The position numbers and the translations under genes were made by a program. The notes under the pieces were generated by a model. It worked only from the letters and a program-made list of their open reading frames with translations. It ran no database searches and had not been told where the DNA came from. Below, piece after piece: positions 43,315-52,448 of a stretch of DNA of 64,000 nt (position 1 is its first letter; the number at the start of each line of letters is the position of its first letter). The stretch spans positions 744,001-808,000 of the forward strand of contig JASGKH010000001.1 in assembly GCA_047600785.1 (NCBI GenBank), given 5' to 3'. The stretch is from Breznakibacter sp047600785 (GTDB taxonomy: Bacteria; Bacteroidota; Bacteroidia; Bacteroidales; Marinilabiliaceae).

Positions 43315-43635
43315 TTACGCAATGTGCCGGAAGCTGGAATAGCCGTCGAGTACGGCTGCCGTAAACATGCAGACAATCCAGTATGGCTGTTTCATGAAAA
43401 AAGCGATAACCCCGCAAACCAACACAAGGCTGCTCATTAGTAGGATGCTGTTGATGCGCTGATGTTCCTGCATGGCCGTCGCGCGATTGTATGCCCGTGT
43501 GCCGACGATAGGGGCGACACCAATGGCCATCAGATAACCGCCCCAGGGTATTTGTACCAGTGAAGCAACGGTGCCGAGCAACACCAAAACCATGCCTGTG
43601 TAATACAGACCGTTGAGCAATTTCGAATAATTCAT
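43315..43635 (-). CDS. Small membrane protein, unknown function
   Basis: 106 residues with four hydrophobic segments (about 11-30, 31-46, 62-80, 82-98) and short loops; the loop between segments two and three is polar (RAYNRATAMQEHQR). I do not recognise the family. It starts 21 bp after the FtsB/DivIC-like gene on the same strand, so it is probably co-transcribed with it. Its stop lies 5 bp from the stop of the convergent glycosyltransferase gene. Confidence 0.65.
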   Translation of the reverse strand: MNYSKLLNGLYYTGMVLVLLGTVASLVQIPWGGYLMAIGVAPIVGTRAYNRATAMQEHQRINSILLMSSLVLVCGVIAFFMKQPYWIVCMFTAAVLDGYSSFRHIA

Positions 43636-43656
43636 CGGAAAATTTAGGAATTAAGA

Positions 43657-43959
43657 TCAGTCCCCGACCACCGCAAAAATCACTTCGTCTTTCTTTTTCA
43701 TCAGGTATTCTTCGCGGGCAAACTTTTCAAGGTTCTCTTTGCTGCTTTTTAGCTCCTTGAGCTTGCGTTGGGTCTGCTCGATTTCTTCGAGGTAATGCTC
43801 TTTTTGCATTTTGGCTGTTTTTATGCGGGATGCCAAACGGTAACGTTCAATGAGGTTGTTCTCATCGAAGATACCCACCCAAACCATAAATGCCAATGCC
43901 GTTACAAAATACTTGTTCCTGAACAACGGCTTGATTACCTGCCAGATTCTTGCCCACAT
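43657..43959 (-). CDS. Septum formation initiator, FtsB/DivIC family
   Basis: 100 residues from the ATG at 43957-43959 (MWARIWQV). One membrane helix (about 17-35, KYFVTALAFMVWVGIFD) is followed by a long periplasmic coiled coil (about 45-80) and the EKFAREEYLMKKKDEVIF motif typical of FtsB/DivIC. These proteins join FtsL and FtsQ in the divisome. It is the first gene of a two-gene unit with the small membrane protein. Assignment to FtsB rather than DivIC cannot be settled from sequence alone. Confidence 0.88.
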   Translation of the reverse strand: MWARIWQVIKPLFRNKYFVTALAFMVWVGIFDENNLIERYRLASRIKTAKMQKEHYLEEIEQTQRKLKELKSSKENLEKFAREEYLMKKKDEVIFAVVGD

Positions 43960-44413
43960 ACCACTCAAGGTTTCCCACAAAATTAAGAAATAAACCAATC
44001 GCGATGTTCTTTCGGGAATATTTAAGTGTTCAAATATTGACTGGCATACCCTGGATGTTTACAATGAGTGTTGAGAAAGCCTGTGGTTGTCAATTCTCGG
44101 ATGACCCCGAAATGAAATTGTTTTGTCAAAATAATTGGTATTTAGCCTTTGGAGTACTATAAACACCTTAGGTTACCTGCTTTTTTAAGTGTCGATAATC
44201 CTTTAATGGACGAAAGTTAGGAAAATGAAAAAGAGCTGTCCAAAAAGCAATGTTTTCCACAAATATGCAAAGATGTGTGTTGATTGTGTTTTTTTGCGGC
44301 CCCGCCTTTATCATTCAGGACGAAGACATTTCATCGTTATTGGCTTTACCCAATGACCAGCCAGTTGGGGTGATTCAACGATCAACTTTTCGGACAGCTT
44401 CTCCTCTTTCTGG
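43960..44413. other. Intergenic region with a MITE-like inverted-repeat pair
   Basis: About 450 bp between the ftsB-like and pruA genes, both on the minus strand. No convincing gene is present. It contains an inverted pair AGCTGTCCAAAAAG (44234-44247) and CTTTTCGGACAGCT (44386-44399), 13 of 14 bases matching as inverted repeats, enclosing a 166-bp segment just beyond the pruA stop. Confidence 0.5.
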
Positions 44414-46039
44414 TTATCCCATGAACGGATATTTAAAATCCGTGGGAGGGACAAATGTTTCCTTAATGGTCCGGGGGGTTACCCATCGCATTAAGTTCAG
44501 CACCGATCCTGCTTTATCGTTGGTACCTGAGGCTCTTGCCCCTCCAAATGGCTGTTGGCCAACAACGGCACCGGTTGGTTTGTCGTTGATGTAAAAGTTC
44601 CCGGCTGAGTTTGATAAGCGTTTGGTTGTTGTCTCTATCACATATCTGTCTTGGGAAAAGATAGCACCGGTTAGTCCGTATGGCGATGTATTGTCAAGAA
44701 CGTCAATTGTTTCCTCGTATTTTTCGTCAGCATATACAAAAATGGTCAGTACTGGGCCGAAAAGTTCTTCCTGCATGGTGCGATAGTACGGATCGGTTGT
44801 GAGGATAATGGTCGGTTCAATAAAATAGCCAACGGATTTATCATATCCTCCGCCTGCGATCACTTTTGCGTTTGGATGGACTTTGGCTTCGTCAATCGCC
44901 TGAGCCAATTTGTCGAACGAAGCTTCGTCGATGACTGCGTTGAAAAAATTGGAAAAGTCTTCGGGAGGGCCCATTTTGATCTCTTTCAGTTGGGCTAGTA
45001 CCAATTCCCTGATTTCGTCCCAACGACTTTGTGGAATATAAGCGCGTGAGGCGGCCGAACATTTTTGCCCCTGGTATTCAAACGCCCCACGGGTAATGGC
45101 GGTGGCCACGGCCCTGACGTCGCAACTTGGGTGTGCCAGAATGTAATCTTTTCCGCCTGTTTCGCCTACAATCCGGGGATATGACTTATACTTAGAGATA
45201 TTGTTCCCGATGGTTTGCCATATGGAGTTGAACACATCGGTTGAGCCGGTAAAATGGAACCCGGCAAATAAAGGATGCGCCAATACGACATCGGCGGCTG
45301 CAGGTCCAGAGGCGTATATAAGATTGATGACGCCGTCGGGCAGGCCGGCCTCTTTAAATAACTGCATAATGAAATAAGCACTGTAAACGGCGGTCTTGGC
45401 AGGTTTCCAGACAACGGTGTTGCCCATTAACGCAGGGGCCGAGGGTAAATTACCTGCAATGGACGTGAAATTGAACGGGGTGAGGGCAAATACAAAACCT
45501 TCCAACGGACGGTATTCCAATCTGTTCCACATACCAGGCGACGAAATGGGTTGGTTGCTGTATATTTCGGTCATATACTGCACGTTGAACCGGAAAAAAT
45601 CTGCCAATTCACAAGCCGAATCAATTTCGGCCTGAAACGGATTTTTTGATTGCCCCAGCATGGTGGCCGCGTTCAATATCTGACGGTATGGGCCTGCCAG
45701 CAGGTCGGCCGCTTTTAAAAAGATGGAAGCCCTCTGTTCCCATGGCATCCGGGCCCAGCTTGGGCCTGCAGCCAATGCTGCGTCGATGGCTTGCTGCACG
45801 TGGGCTTTATCGCCCATGTGATAATGTCCCAATGTATGGGCAATGTCGTGTGGGGGGTGGATTGCGATTTTCTTGTCGGTTCTAACTTCTTTTTCGCCAA
45901 TGAACATGGGAATGTCCAGTTGCACGGCCCTGAAATCGGACAGTTGTCCTTGTAATGCCAAACGTTCAGGTGATCCGGGGGCATAATTCTGGATAGGCTC
46001 GTTCTTTGGGGTAGGTACCCTGAAAATTCCTTGAGACAT
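44414..46039 (-). CDS. pruA: 1-pyrroline-5-carboxylate dehydrogenase
   Basis: 541 residues from the ATG at 46037-46039 (MSQGIFRVP). Aldehyde dehydrogenase fold with FALTPFNFTSIAGNLPSAPALMGNTVVWKP for NAD binding, HFTGSTDVF, general base in VGETGGKD, catalytic Cys in GQKCSAASR, and EEVFGP-like EELFGPVLT. The proteins most like this are the single-domain P5C dehydrogenases (ALDH4A1 type) that oxidise glutamate semialdehyde to glutamate in proline and arginine breakdown. It stands alone; no proline dehydrogenase is next to it. Confidence 0.93.
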   Translation of the reverse strand: MSQGIFRVPTPKNEPIQNYAPGSPERLALQGQLSDFRAVQLDIPMFIGEKEVRTDKKIAIHPPHDIAHTLGHYHMGDKAHVQQAIDAALAAGPSWARMPWEQRASIFLKAADLLAGPYRQILNAATMLGQSKNPFQAEIDSACELADFFRFNVQYMTEIYSNQPISSPGMWNRLEYRPLEGFVFALTPFNFTSIAGNLPSAPALMGNTVVWKPAKTAVYSAYFIMQLFKEAGLPDGVINLIYASGPAAADVVLAHPLFAGFHFTGSTDVFNSIWQTIGNNISKYKSYPRIVGETGGKDYILAHPSCDVRAVATAITRGAFEYQGQKCSAASRAYIPQSRWDEIRELVLAQLKEIKMGPPEDFSNFFNAVIDEASFDKLAQAIDEAKVHPNAKVIAGGGYDKSVGYFIEPTIILTTDPYYRTMQEELFGPVLTIFVYADEKYEETIDVLDNTSPYGLTGAIFSQDRYVIETTTKRLSNSAGNFYINDKPTGAVVGQQPFGGARASGTNDKAGSVLNLMRWVTPRTIKETFVPPTDFKYPFMG

Positions 46040-46182
46040 AATTGGTTTGTGTATATTGTTTTTGCAAGATAGGCACCCACTCAACAGGGGGATATTTGCA
46101 AAATTATCGTAAAACCCATCCTGTGTCCATGAAAATTGTCAGGATAAATGGCCCGAAACTTATGAATTATATCATTTGTTCC

Positions 46183-47481
46183 TTATTTTATTCCGTTTTT
46201 TGAGTTGAACGTCGTGTAGCCTATCAACCGGTCATAATAATCCGATGGTCCCCTGAAATATACAAACACATGGTAATCGTTGTCCGTCACTGAGTGGTTT
46301 CCTTCCGTGATCGATAAATCTGCTTTCCTTCCGTCGCGGGGCATGAATGCATATAAGTAATTGTAAAAACCTTGTTTCAGCAGCAAGGTTAGCTCGTAGC
46401 TTTTGGTTTCTATATTGTAATGCATTTTGTTGGTCTTATCGAAACGCCAATCAGTCAGTTCTCCCATTACATAAATATCCCCATCCGGAAGCGGTGCCTC
46501 CAAAGGCAAAGTGAAATGAACGAAAAGGTAATCTGCGTCGGTTTCGGCGTTGTCATATTCCCGCACCGATACCACATATTTGCCGTTAGTGTCGTCTTTT
46601 CTGAAATAAGGCAGGTTCCATCTGATGAAATCATTCTTTAACAGCACCTGATAGTAAGGATCGGCAAAAAATATCTTCTGTATGTGTTCGGCAATGAAAC
46701 GGGTACTGCGGATATCAAGCCAGCGGAACTCGTTTCCTCCCTCAAAGAGCAACACGTCCTGATATTCATAAACCAGTTCGCCACTCCTGACAAAGTCTGG
46801 TTTTATATTGTCGACAAGGTTGTCAGTTCGGCCATTTTGTGTGACGATAACCTTCACTTCCTGTTGGGGATTTCGGATGGTCAACTCGGGATGTGAGATT
46901 CTTAAATTGATTTGCTGGCGAGTGTCGCGAAATTGACCTTTCATCGGAAACCTTAGCTCAGGGGAAATACTGACTTTTTGTTCCGTCACTTTAAAGTGCC
47001 TGACAAAAATTGGGTCATCCACCTCATAATCTTTGTAAACTATTATAGCATAATTGCCTGATTTTAATATTTTTAAATCATCGTTGGGGAAAGTGGCCTT
47101 ATAATGGGTATAGTTTCTTGTCGTATTGAACGAATACGAGTAGTCGTCGATTGGGGTATGCGGAAACCCCGCAAGATATTCAGACGGGGCAAGGCGTGAC
47201 ACGTTGTTTTGGGCGTCGAGATGCACAATCGAATAATAGTATTGTTTGGCATCGGGGCCGAACTCATCGAAAGATAGGGTAAGTTGTTCGTCACTGGCAA
47301 GCATTATGACGGGTTCCGACATCTCCCACCCGGATCTGAAGAGTTGGACGGTTTTCACATTGGGTTCGGTTGTTTGTTCGGGCAGGGATTGTGCGCTTAT
47401 TGAATATGAAAGCACCATTGACATAATGAAGATCGATAAGTTTCTGGGGTATATCAGAGGCGTTGTTTTACGGGATGTCAT
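46183..47481 (-). CDS. Type IX secretion system plug protein (DUF5103)
   Basis: 432 residues. A signal peptide (about 1-31, ending SAQ) is followed by a DUF5103-type fold: VKTVQLFRSGWEMSEPVI, LSFDEFGPDAKQYYYSIVHLDAQN, SEYLAGF, DDYSYSFNTTRNYTHYKATFPND, then FPMKGQFRDTRQQI and RWLDIRSTRF. The C-terminal part (about 335-425) resembles a carbohydrate-binding Ig-like module (GDIYVMGELTDWRFD). In the SprA translocon structure a protein of this family plugs the open periplasmic end of the channel. It is an independent gene here, but fits with the T9SS cargo in the window. Confidence 0.88.
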   Translation of the reverse strand: MTSRKTTPLIYPRNLSIFIMSMVLSYSISAQSLPEQTTEPNVKTVQLFRSGWEMSEPVIMLASDEQLTLSFDEFGPDAKQYYYSIVHLDAQNNVSRLAPSEYLAGFPHTPIDDYSYSFNTTRNYTHYKATFPNDDLKILKSGNYAIIVYKDYEVDDPIFVRHFKVTEQKVSISPELRFPMKGQFRDTRQQINLRISHPELTIRNPQQEVKVIVTQNGRTDNLVDNIKPDFVRSGELVYEYQDVLLFEGGNEFRWLDIRSTRFIAEHIQKIFFADPYYQVLLKNDFIRWNLPYFRKDDTNGKYVVSVREYDNAETDADYLFVHFTLPLEAPLPDGDIYVMGELTDWRFDKTNKMHYNIETKSYELTLLLKQGFYNYLYAFMPRDGRKADLSITEGNHSVTDNDYHVFVYFRGPSDYYDRLIGYTTFNSKNGIK

Positions 47482-47629
47482 TCCGAAAAGATTTAATCGT
47501 TATGTGTCTGTCTGTACTTTATGGGATTTTATTAAGAGAAATGTGGATTCGATGCGAAAATGCATTGACTTTGTCGTGAAAAACGTGATGCTTTCAACAT
47601 GGTTATATTTTTGCTGAAAAATGTTTAAA

Positions 47630-47950
47630 CTAAGCACAATCCCATTGCCTGTTGGTAAATTTACCGAAATTCCAGCATAGATTGATGTTTTTCACATTAG
47701 ACTTCAGCGCCGGCAAACCATTATTGAGAAATAATATTACATTGTGCGGTCCGCCGATGACAAATGCAGCCGTGATAAAATGTTCTGTGACATGGGTGTA
47801 GCTGGCGAAATAGTTACGTTTGACGGTTTTGAACCATGATCGGTTCCCCCAATAATAAAAAGAAGAGATTAAGTTTTGTTTTTTCGTGCTCTTGAAAAGA
47901 AAATGGGCCGAGATTGCCCATGGTCCGATTTGATCAGGAATAAGTTTAAA
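47630..47950 (-). pseudogene. Possible gene remnant lacking a start codon
   Basis: On the minus strand a frame is open from a TAA at 48056-48058 to a TAG at 47630-47632. The last roughly 105 codons have protein-like composition (for example LIPDQIGPWAISAHFLFKS, YYWGNRSWFKTVKRNYFAS, FVIGGPHNVILFLNNG) but no ATG, GTG or TTG appears before its last 25 codons. It could be the 3' end of a lost gene next to the secDF promoter, or a chance open frame. I do not recognise the family. Confidence 0.3.
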
Positions 47951-47981
47951 ATCTGTTAAAAACCCGGATTTTTCGCACCAA

Positions 47982-48009
47982 TGTTTTCTAAAAAAAATGA
48001 ATATATTTG
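47982..48009 (+). promoter_or_regulatory. secDF promoter
   Basis: TATATTTG at 48002-48009 is an exact match to TAnnTTTG. The -33 region has TGTTTT (47982-47987) rather than a perfect TTTG. The ATG at 48063 is 54 bp downstream. Confidence 0.6.
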
Positions 48010-48062
48010 CGCGATTGTATCGAAACGAGAAAAAAACAATATCAACAAAAACAGTTTAACAA

Positions 48063-51038
48063 ATGCAGAACAAAGGAGCAATCAGGCTATTTGCCATTCT
48101 ATTGGCCGTAGTTAGTTTGTACCAGCTGCTTTTTACCTTTGCCACTAAACGGGTCGAGAAGAAAGCAGCCGAATACGCCCTTTCGGTATCGAAAGGCGAT
48201 TTGGACCTGGCACAACTGAAAGAGGCCGCTTACCTCGATTCAATGAACAGCCAAACGGCTTTGAACCTATTGGTAACAAAATTCACGTATAAGGAATGTA
48301 AAGAAAAAGAGATCAACCTTGGTTTGGACTTGAAAGGTGGTATGAACCTTACTTTAGAGGTAAAGGTTGGCGACATCCTGAAAGCCCTGTCAAACTATAA
48401 TACGGATCCGTCTTTCTTACAAGCGTTAAAACAGGCTGAGGTACGGGAAAAGAAAAGTACGTCGGATTTCATCACCCTTTTTGGCGAAGAATTTGCAAAA
48501 ATTGATCCCAATGGCCAGCTAGCGGCCATTTTCAGTACGCCCGAATTGAAGGACAAGGTTGATTATAAAATGACCAATGATCAGGTCCTGAAGGTAATCC
48601 GCGTCGAGTCTGCAAACGGCATCGATAACGCATTCAATATTATCCGTACCCGTATCGACCGCTTTGGGGTTACACAGCCCAATATTCAAAAATTGGAACA
48701 GGCAGGTCGGGTGCTGGTTGAGTTGCCCGGGATCAAAGAACCACAACGTGTTCGAAAACTATTGCAGGGCACCGCGAGCCTTGAGTTTTGGGAGACATAC
48801 GACAATCAGGAGGTTTATCAGTATATTGCCCAGGCTGACGCATTGATCCGCCAGACGGGTTTGGCTACTTCTGCCGTAGATACAACGGTAACTCCGACCT
48901 CCGCAAAAACTGCCGCTGACGATGATGACCTTTTGTCGGTTTTGGATAAAGGAACGTCAACAACAGCGGATAGTGCAGGGACCACTAACGTGGAATCGCT
49001 TTTTTCATATTTGATGCCAAGCCAGTTTCCCAATGGCCCGGTGGTTGGCGCTGCACATGCCAGGGACACGGCCAAGGTGAACCATTTCTTGAACTTGGAT
49101 CAGGTAAAAAATATTCTTCCCGCCAATTTGAGATTATTATGGGCGGTTAAATCCCACGATGCCGATAATGTAAAAGAAAGCGAGGCCGCGTTCCAGCTTT
49201 ATGCAATCAAGGTGACTACCCATGATGGACGTGCGCCGTTGGAGGGTGATGTGATTACCCGTGCCACGGCCGATGCGAGCCATACGGGAGGGGGTTTTGA
49301 AGTGGGTATGAGCATGAACTCGGAAGGAGCTAAAGCTTGGGCGCGATTGACCCGTGCAAATATCGGAAAAAGCATTGCGATTGTATTGGATGGATATGTT
49401 TACAGCTACCCGGTCGTGAGGGATGAGATTTCAGGAGGACGAAGCTCTATTAGCGGTGACTTTACCGTTGAGGAGGCCCAGGACTTGGCCAACATCTTGA
49501 AATCAGGTAAGCTTCCGGCTCCTGCCCGCATTGTGGAAGATACCGTGGTCGGTCCGTCGTTGGGAAAAGAAGCGATCAGCTCCGGATTGGTTTCGTTCGT
49601 GGCCGCATTTATCTTGGTATTGGCGTACATGGTATTTTATTACAACCGTGCCGGTTGGATTGCAAACGCGGCATTGTTGGTCAACGTATTTTTTCTGTTT
49701 GGAGTAATGGCCTCGTTCGGTGCGGTGTTGACACTGCCCGGCTTGGCAGGTATCACGCTTTCGATAGGCATGGCGATCGATGCCAATGTGATCATTTATG
49801 AACGTATCAGGGAAGAGCTGAAGGCAGGTAAAGGGATCCGTCTGGCGGTGGCCGATGGCTTTAAGCATGCCTATTCCGCAATTTTGGACGGTAACATCAC
49901 TACACTTCTGGTTGCGATAATTCTGTATGTTTTTGGTACCGGGCCGATTCAAGGTTTTGCGACCACATTGATCATTGGTCTTTTAACTTCCATGTTCTGT
50001 GGGATTTTCATCACGCGCCTTATCCTGGAACGTTTACTTGATAAAAACAAACCGATCTCGTTTTCTACCAAGATGTCCGAAAATATATTGCGGGATCCCA
50101 AGATCGATTTTATCGGGATGCGTAAAAAGCTTTATGTCTTATCGGGTACTGTGATATTGATAGGCTTGGTGTCCTCTTTTGTATACGGGTTTAATTACGG
50201 TATCGATTTTGAAGGAGGCCGTGCTTTTGTGATCCGTTACGACGGGCCAGTGAATACCGTAGAGTTGCAGGAAAGGTTTGTGAAAGAATTTGATGGTACG
50301 AATACGGAGGTAAAAGTATTTGGAGGGGCTAACCAAATTAAAGCGACGACCAAATATTTGATCGATGCCGATGAGACCAATTCCCACGCCGATAGTTTGA
50401 TCGTGAAAAAACTGTACCACGCTTCTCAGGGAATCATTCCTGCGGACGTAACCCCGGAAAAGTTCAGTACCAGCTATATAATGAGCTCACAAAAGGTCGG
50501 ACCTTCGATCTCGGACGATATCAAGATGAAGGCCATATCTGCGATTTTGTTCTCGTTACTGGTCACCTTCCTTTACATTTTCGTAAGGTTCCGTGACTGG
50601 CGTTTCGGCTTGGGGGCGGTTATTTCGCTGGCGCATGACTCGTTGATCGTTATTGGGATGTTCTCGTTACTAAAAGACGTGATGCCGTTTTCGATGGAGA
50701 TTGACTCTTCTTTCATTGCAGCCATTTTGACGGTTATTGGTTATTCGCTCAATGATACGATAATCATTTACGACCGTATCCGCGAGTATCGTCGCGAACA
50801 TGTCAAATGGGACGCCGGACATATGTTCAACGGTGCGATGAACAGCACGTTGAGGCGTACCATGAATACCTCGTTGAGTACTTTGTTCGTGCTATTGGTC
50901 ATCTTCCTGTTTGGGGGAGAAGTGCTGCGGGGATTTGTATTCGCATTGTTGGTAGGTATCGGTGTTGGTACTTATTCTTCAATATTTAACGCGGCGCCGA
51001 TTGTCTATGACTTATTGAAAATAAAAAAGAAGAAGTGA
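48063..51038 (+). CDS. secDF: Protein translocase subunit SecDF (fused)
   Basis: 991 residues joining SecD and SecF, the usual form in Bacteroidetes. First membrane helix about 8-25, then the SecD periplasmic domain beginning LGLDLKGGMNLTLEV (about residue 88), with a low-complexity T/D/S-rich insert (about 275-310). Helices of the SecD half carry GLAGITLSIGMAIDANVIIYERIREEL. The SecF half begins near residue 680 with its own first helix, FNYGIDFEGGRAFVIRY, and ends with VIGYSLNDTIIIYDRIREYRR. The conserved Asp and Arg of the proton path are visible. SecDF uses the proton gradient to help SecYEG export, the first step for all signal-peptide proteins in this window. A strong terminator follows. 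Confidence 0.97.
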   Translation: MQNKGAIRLFAILLAVVSLYQLLFTFATKRVEKKAAEYALSVSKGDLDLAQLKEAAYLDSMNSQTALNLLVTKFTYKECKEKEINLGLDLKGGMNLTLEVKVGDILKALSNYNTDPSFLQALKQAEVREKKSTSDFITLFGEEFAKIDPNGQLAAIFSTPELKDKVDYKMTNDQVLKVIRVESANGIDNAFNIIRTRIDRFGVTQPNIQKLEQAGRVLVELPGIKEPQRVRKLLQGTASLEFWETYDNQEVYQYIAQADALIRQTGLATSAVDTTVTPTSAKTAADDDDLLSVLDKGTSTTADSAGTTNVESLFSYLMPSQFPNGPVVGAAHARDTAKVNHFLNLDQVKNILPANLRLLWAVKSHDADNVKESEAAFQLYAIKVTTHDGRAPLEGDVITRATADASHTGGGFEVGMSMNSEGAKAWARLTRANIGKSIAIVLDGYVYSYPVVRDEISGGRSSISGDFTVEEAQDLANILKSGKLPAPARIVEDTVVGPSLGKEAISSGLVSFVAAFILVLAYMVFYYNRAGWIANAALLVNVFFLFGVMASFGAVLTLPGLAGITLSIGMAIDANVIIYERIREELKAGKGIRLAVADGFKHAYSAILDGNITTLLVAIILYVFGTGPIQGFATTLIIGLLTSMFCGIFITRLILERLLDKNKPISFSTKMSENILRDPKIDFIGMRKKLYVLSGTVILIGLVSSFVYGFNYGIDFEGGRAFVIRYDGPVNTVELQERFVKEFDGTNTEVKVFGGANQIKATTKYLIDADETNSHADSLIVKKLYHASQGIIPADVTPEKFSTSYIMSSQKVGPSISDDIKMKAISAILFSLLVTFLYIFVRFRDWRFGLGAVISLAHDSLIVIGMFSLLKDVMPFSMEIDSSFIAAILTVIGYSLNDTIIIYDRIREYRREHVKWDAGHMFNGAMNSTLRRTMNTSLSTLFVLLVIFLFGGEVLRGFVFALLVGIGVGTYSSIFNAAPIVYDLLKIKKKK

Positions 51039-51065
51039 GATTCTTCCTGATTTATTGAATAATGG

Positions 51066-51112
51066 AAAAGTGGGGAACGACGGATCGTTTATTCCCCACT
51101 TTTCGTTTTATT
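51066..51112 (+). terminator. Rho-independent terminator after secDF
   Basis: A perfect 12-bp stem (51066-51077 with 51092-51103), 14-base loop and a T-rich tail. It lies 28 bp past the secDF stop. Confidence 0.88.
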
Positions 51113-51137
51113 TGTATCTGCTATAAATTTTGGCAGC

Positions 51138-52448
51138 ATGGACAAATCGACATTGGAAGACTTATACGATCTGTTTTTGGCACAAGGCCATGTGACTACC
51201 GATTCACGTAATTGCAAACGAGGAAGCATATTCTTTGCGCTAAGAGGCGACCGGTTTGATGGAAACCAATATGTCGATCAGGCTTTGGCCGGAGGATGCC
51301 ATGTGGCTGTGGCCGACGATCCCGTATTAAAAGGGAGAGACGGTGTGTTTTTTGTTGATAATGCATTGGTTGCGCTCCAGCAATTGGCCCGTTACCATCG
51401 CTATCAACTCGATATCCCGATTGTCGGGATAACCGGTACAAACGGGAAGACAACGACCAAGGAGTTGGTTTCAAAAGTGCTTGCCGAGAAATTCAATGTC
51501 TATTGCACGCAAGGAAATCTGAATAACCACATCGGCGTGCCGTTGACGCTTTTATCCATGAACAATTCGACCGAAATCGGCGTGGTTGAAATGGGGGCGA
51601 ACCATGTGGGTGAAATAGAACTGCTGAGTGCCATTTGTAAGCCAAACTACGGCCTTATTACGAACATTGGTTATGCCCATCTCGAAGGTTTTGGTTCGTA
51701 TGAGGGTGTTAAAACAGGCAAAAGTGAGTTGTACCGCCACATTAAATCAAATGACGGGATTTTGTTTGTGAATTCGGACGATGAGGTGCTGATGGAATTA
51801 AGCCGTGAGATGCCGAGGATTCTTTATGGGAAAAACGATGACGGCAAATGTGCGGTCGTGGGTAAAAATGTATCGGTGAATCCTTTTCTTGCCTTTGAAA
51901 TGGATAATCAGCAGACCGGCGAACATCTGTCCGTACAGACAAATTTGATTGGGAAGTATAATATTGACAATGTATTGGCCGCTGCATGCATTGGGGTGTA
52001 TTTTGGACTGGAGACGTCCTTGATCGTTCGGGCCCTTGAGAACTACAATCCTACCAATAACCGTTCTCAACTGATCGATACGCAAAGAAACAAGGTGCTG
52101 ATGGACGCATACAATGCCAATCCCTCGAGCATGCAAGTAGCTATTGAGAATTTTGCCGGCATCGACCATTCCCGAAAGATCCTTATCCTTGGAGGAATGA
52201 AAGAACTGGGTGGGACAACCGTCTGCGAACACCAAAAGCTATTGGAACAAATTGTACAAAAGGAATTTAATGAGGTCTTTTTGGTTGGAGATGAATTCAG
52301 GGCACTCGATATTCCTCCGGCTTATCAATGGTTTGCCGATGTACATGCATTGATTGTCCACTTAAGCGAAAACCCTATCAGCGGGGCGTTTGTATTGATT
52401 AAAGGTTCGCGTGGCAATAAGATGGAGCTTATTCAGCCAATCCTGTGA
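51138..52448 (+). CDS. murF: UDP-N-acetylmuramoyl-tripeptide--D-alanyl-D-alanine ligase
   Basis: 436 residues. MurF adds D-Ala-D-Ala to the UDP-MurNAc tripeptide in the cytoplasm. The N-terminal UDP-binding domain has VTTDSRNCKRGSIFFALRGDRFDG, the ATP loop is GTNGKTTTKEL (about 98-108), followed by NLNNHIGVPLTLL, EMGANHVGEIELL, YGLITNIGYAHLEGFGS, and in the third domain DAYNANPSSMQVAI and ILGGMKELG. All family marks are intact. The gene ends convergent to a glycosyltransferase, with the two coding regions overlapping by 20 bp (52429-52448). Confidence 0.96.
   Translation: MDKSTLEDLYDLFLAQGHVTTDSRNCKRGSIFFALRGDRFDGNQYVDQALAGGCHVAVADDPVLKGRDGVFFVDNALVALQQLARYHRYQLDIPIVGITGTNGKTTTKELVSKVLAEKFNVYCTQGNLNNHIGVPLTLLSMNNSTEIGVVEMGANHVGEIELLSAICKPNYGLITNIGYAHLEGFGSYEGVKTGKSELYRHIKSNDGILFVNSDDEVLMELSREMPRILYGKNDDGKCAVVGKNVSVNPFLAFEMDNQQTGEHLSVQTNLIGKYNIDNVLAAACIGVYFGLETSLIVRALENYNPTNNRSQLIDTQRNKVLMDAYNANPSSMQVAIENFAGIDHSRKILILGGMKELGGTTVCEHQKLLEQIVQKEFNEVFLVGDEFRALDIPPAYQWFADVHALIVHLSENPISGAFVLIKGSRGNKMELIQPIL

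Larger units (their letters stand above)
47482..48062. other. Intergenic region between the T9SS plug gene and secDF
   Basis: About 580 bp. The right end holds the secDF promoter. The middle (minus strand, 47630-48055) is an open frame of 141 codons without any early start codon, described separately. The left part is AT-rich and probably carries the promoter of the plug gene, but no clear TAnnTTTG box was found for it. Confidence 0.5.

Noticed and set aside
43950..44162. 70-codon plus-strand frame overlapping the ftsB start
   Set aside because: It overlaps the ftsB coding region on the other strand and has no recognisable features.
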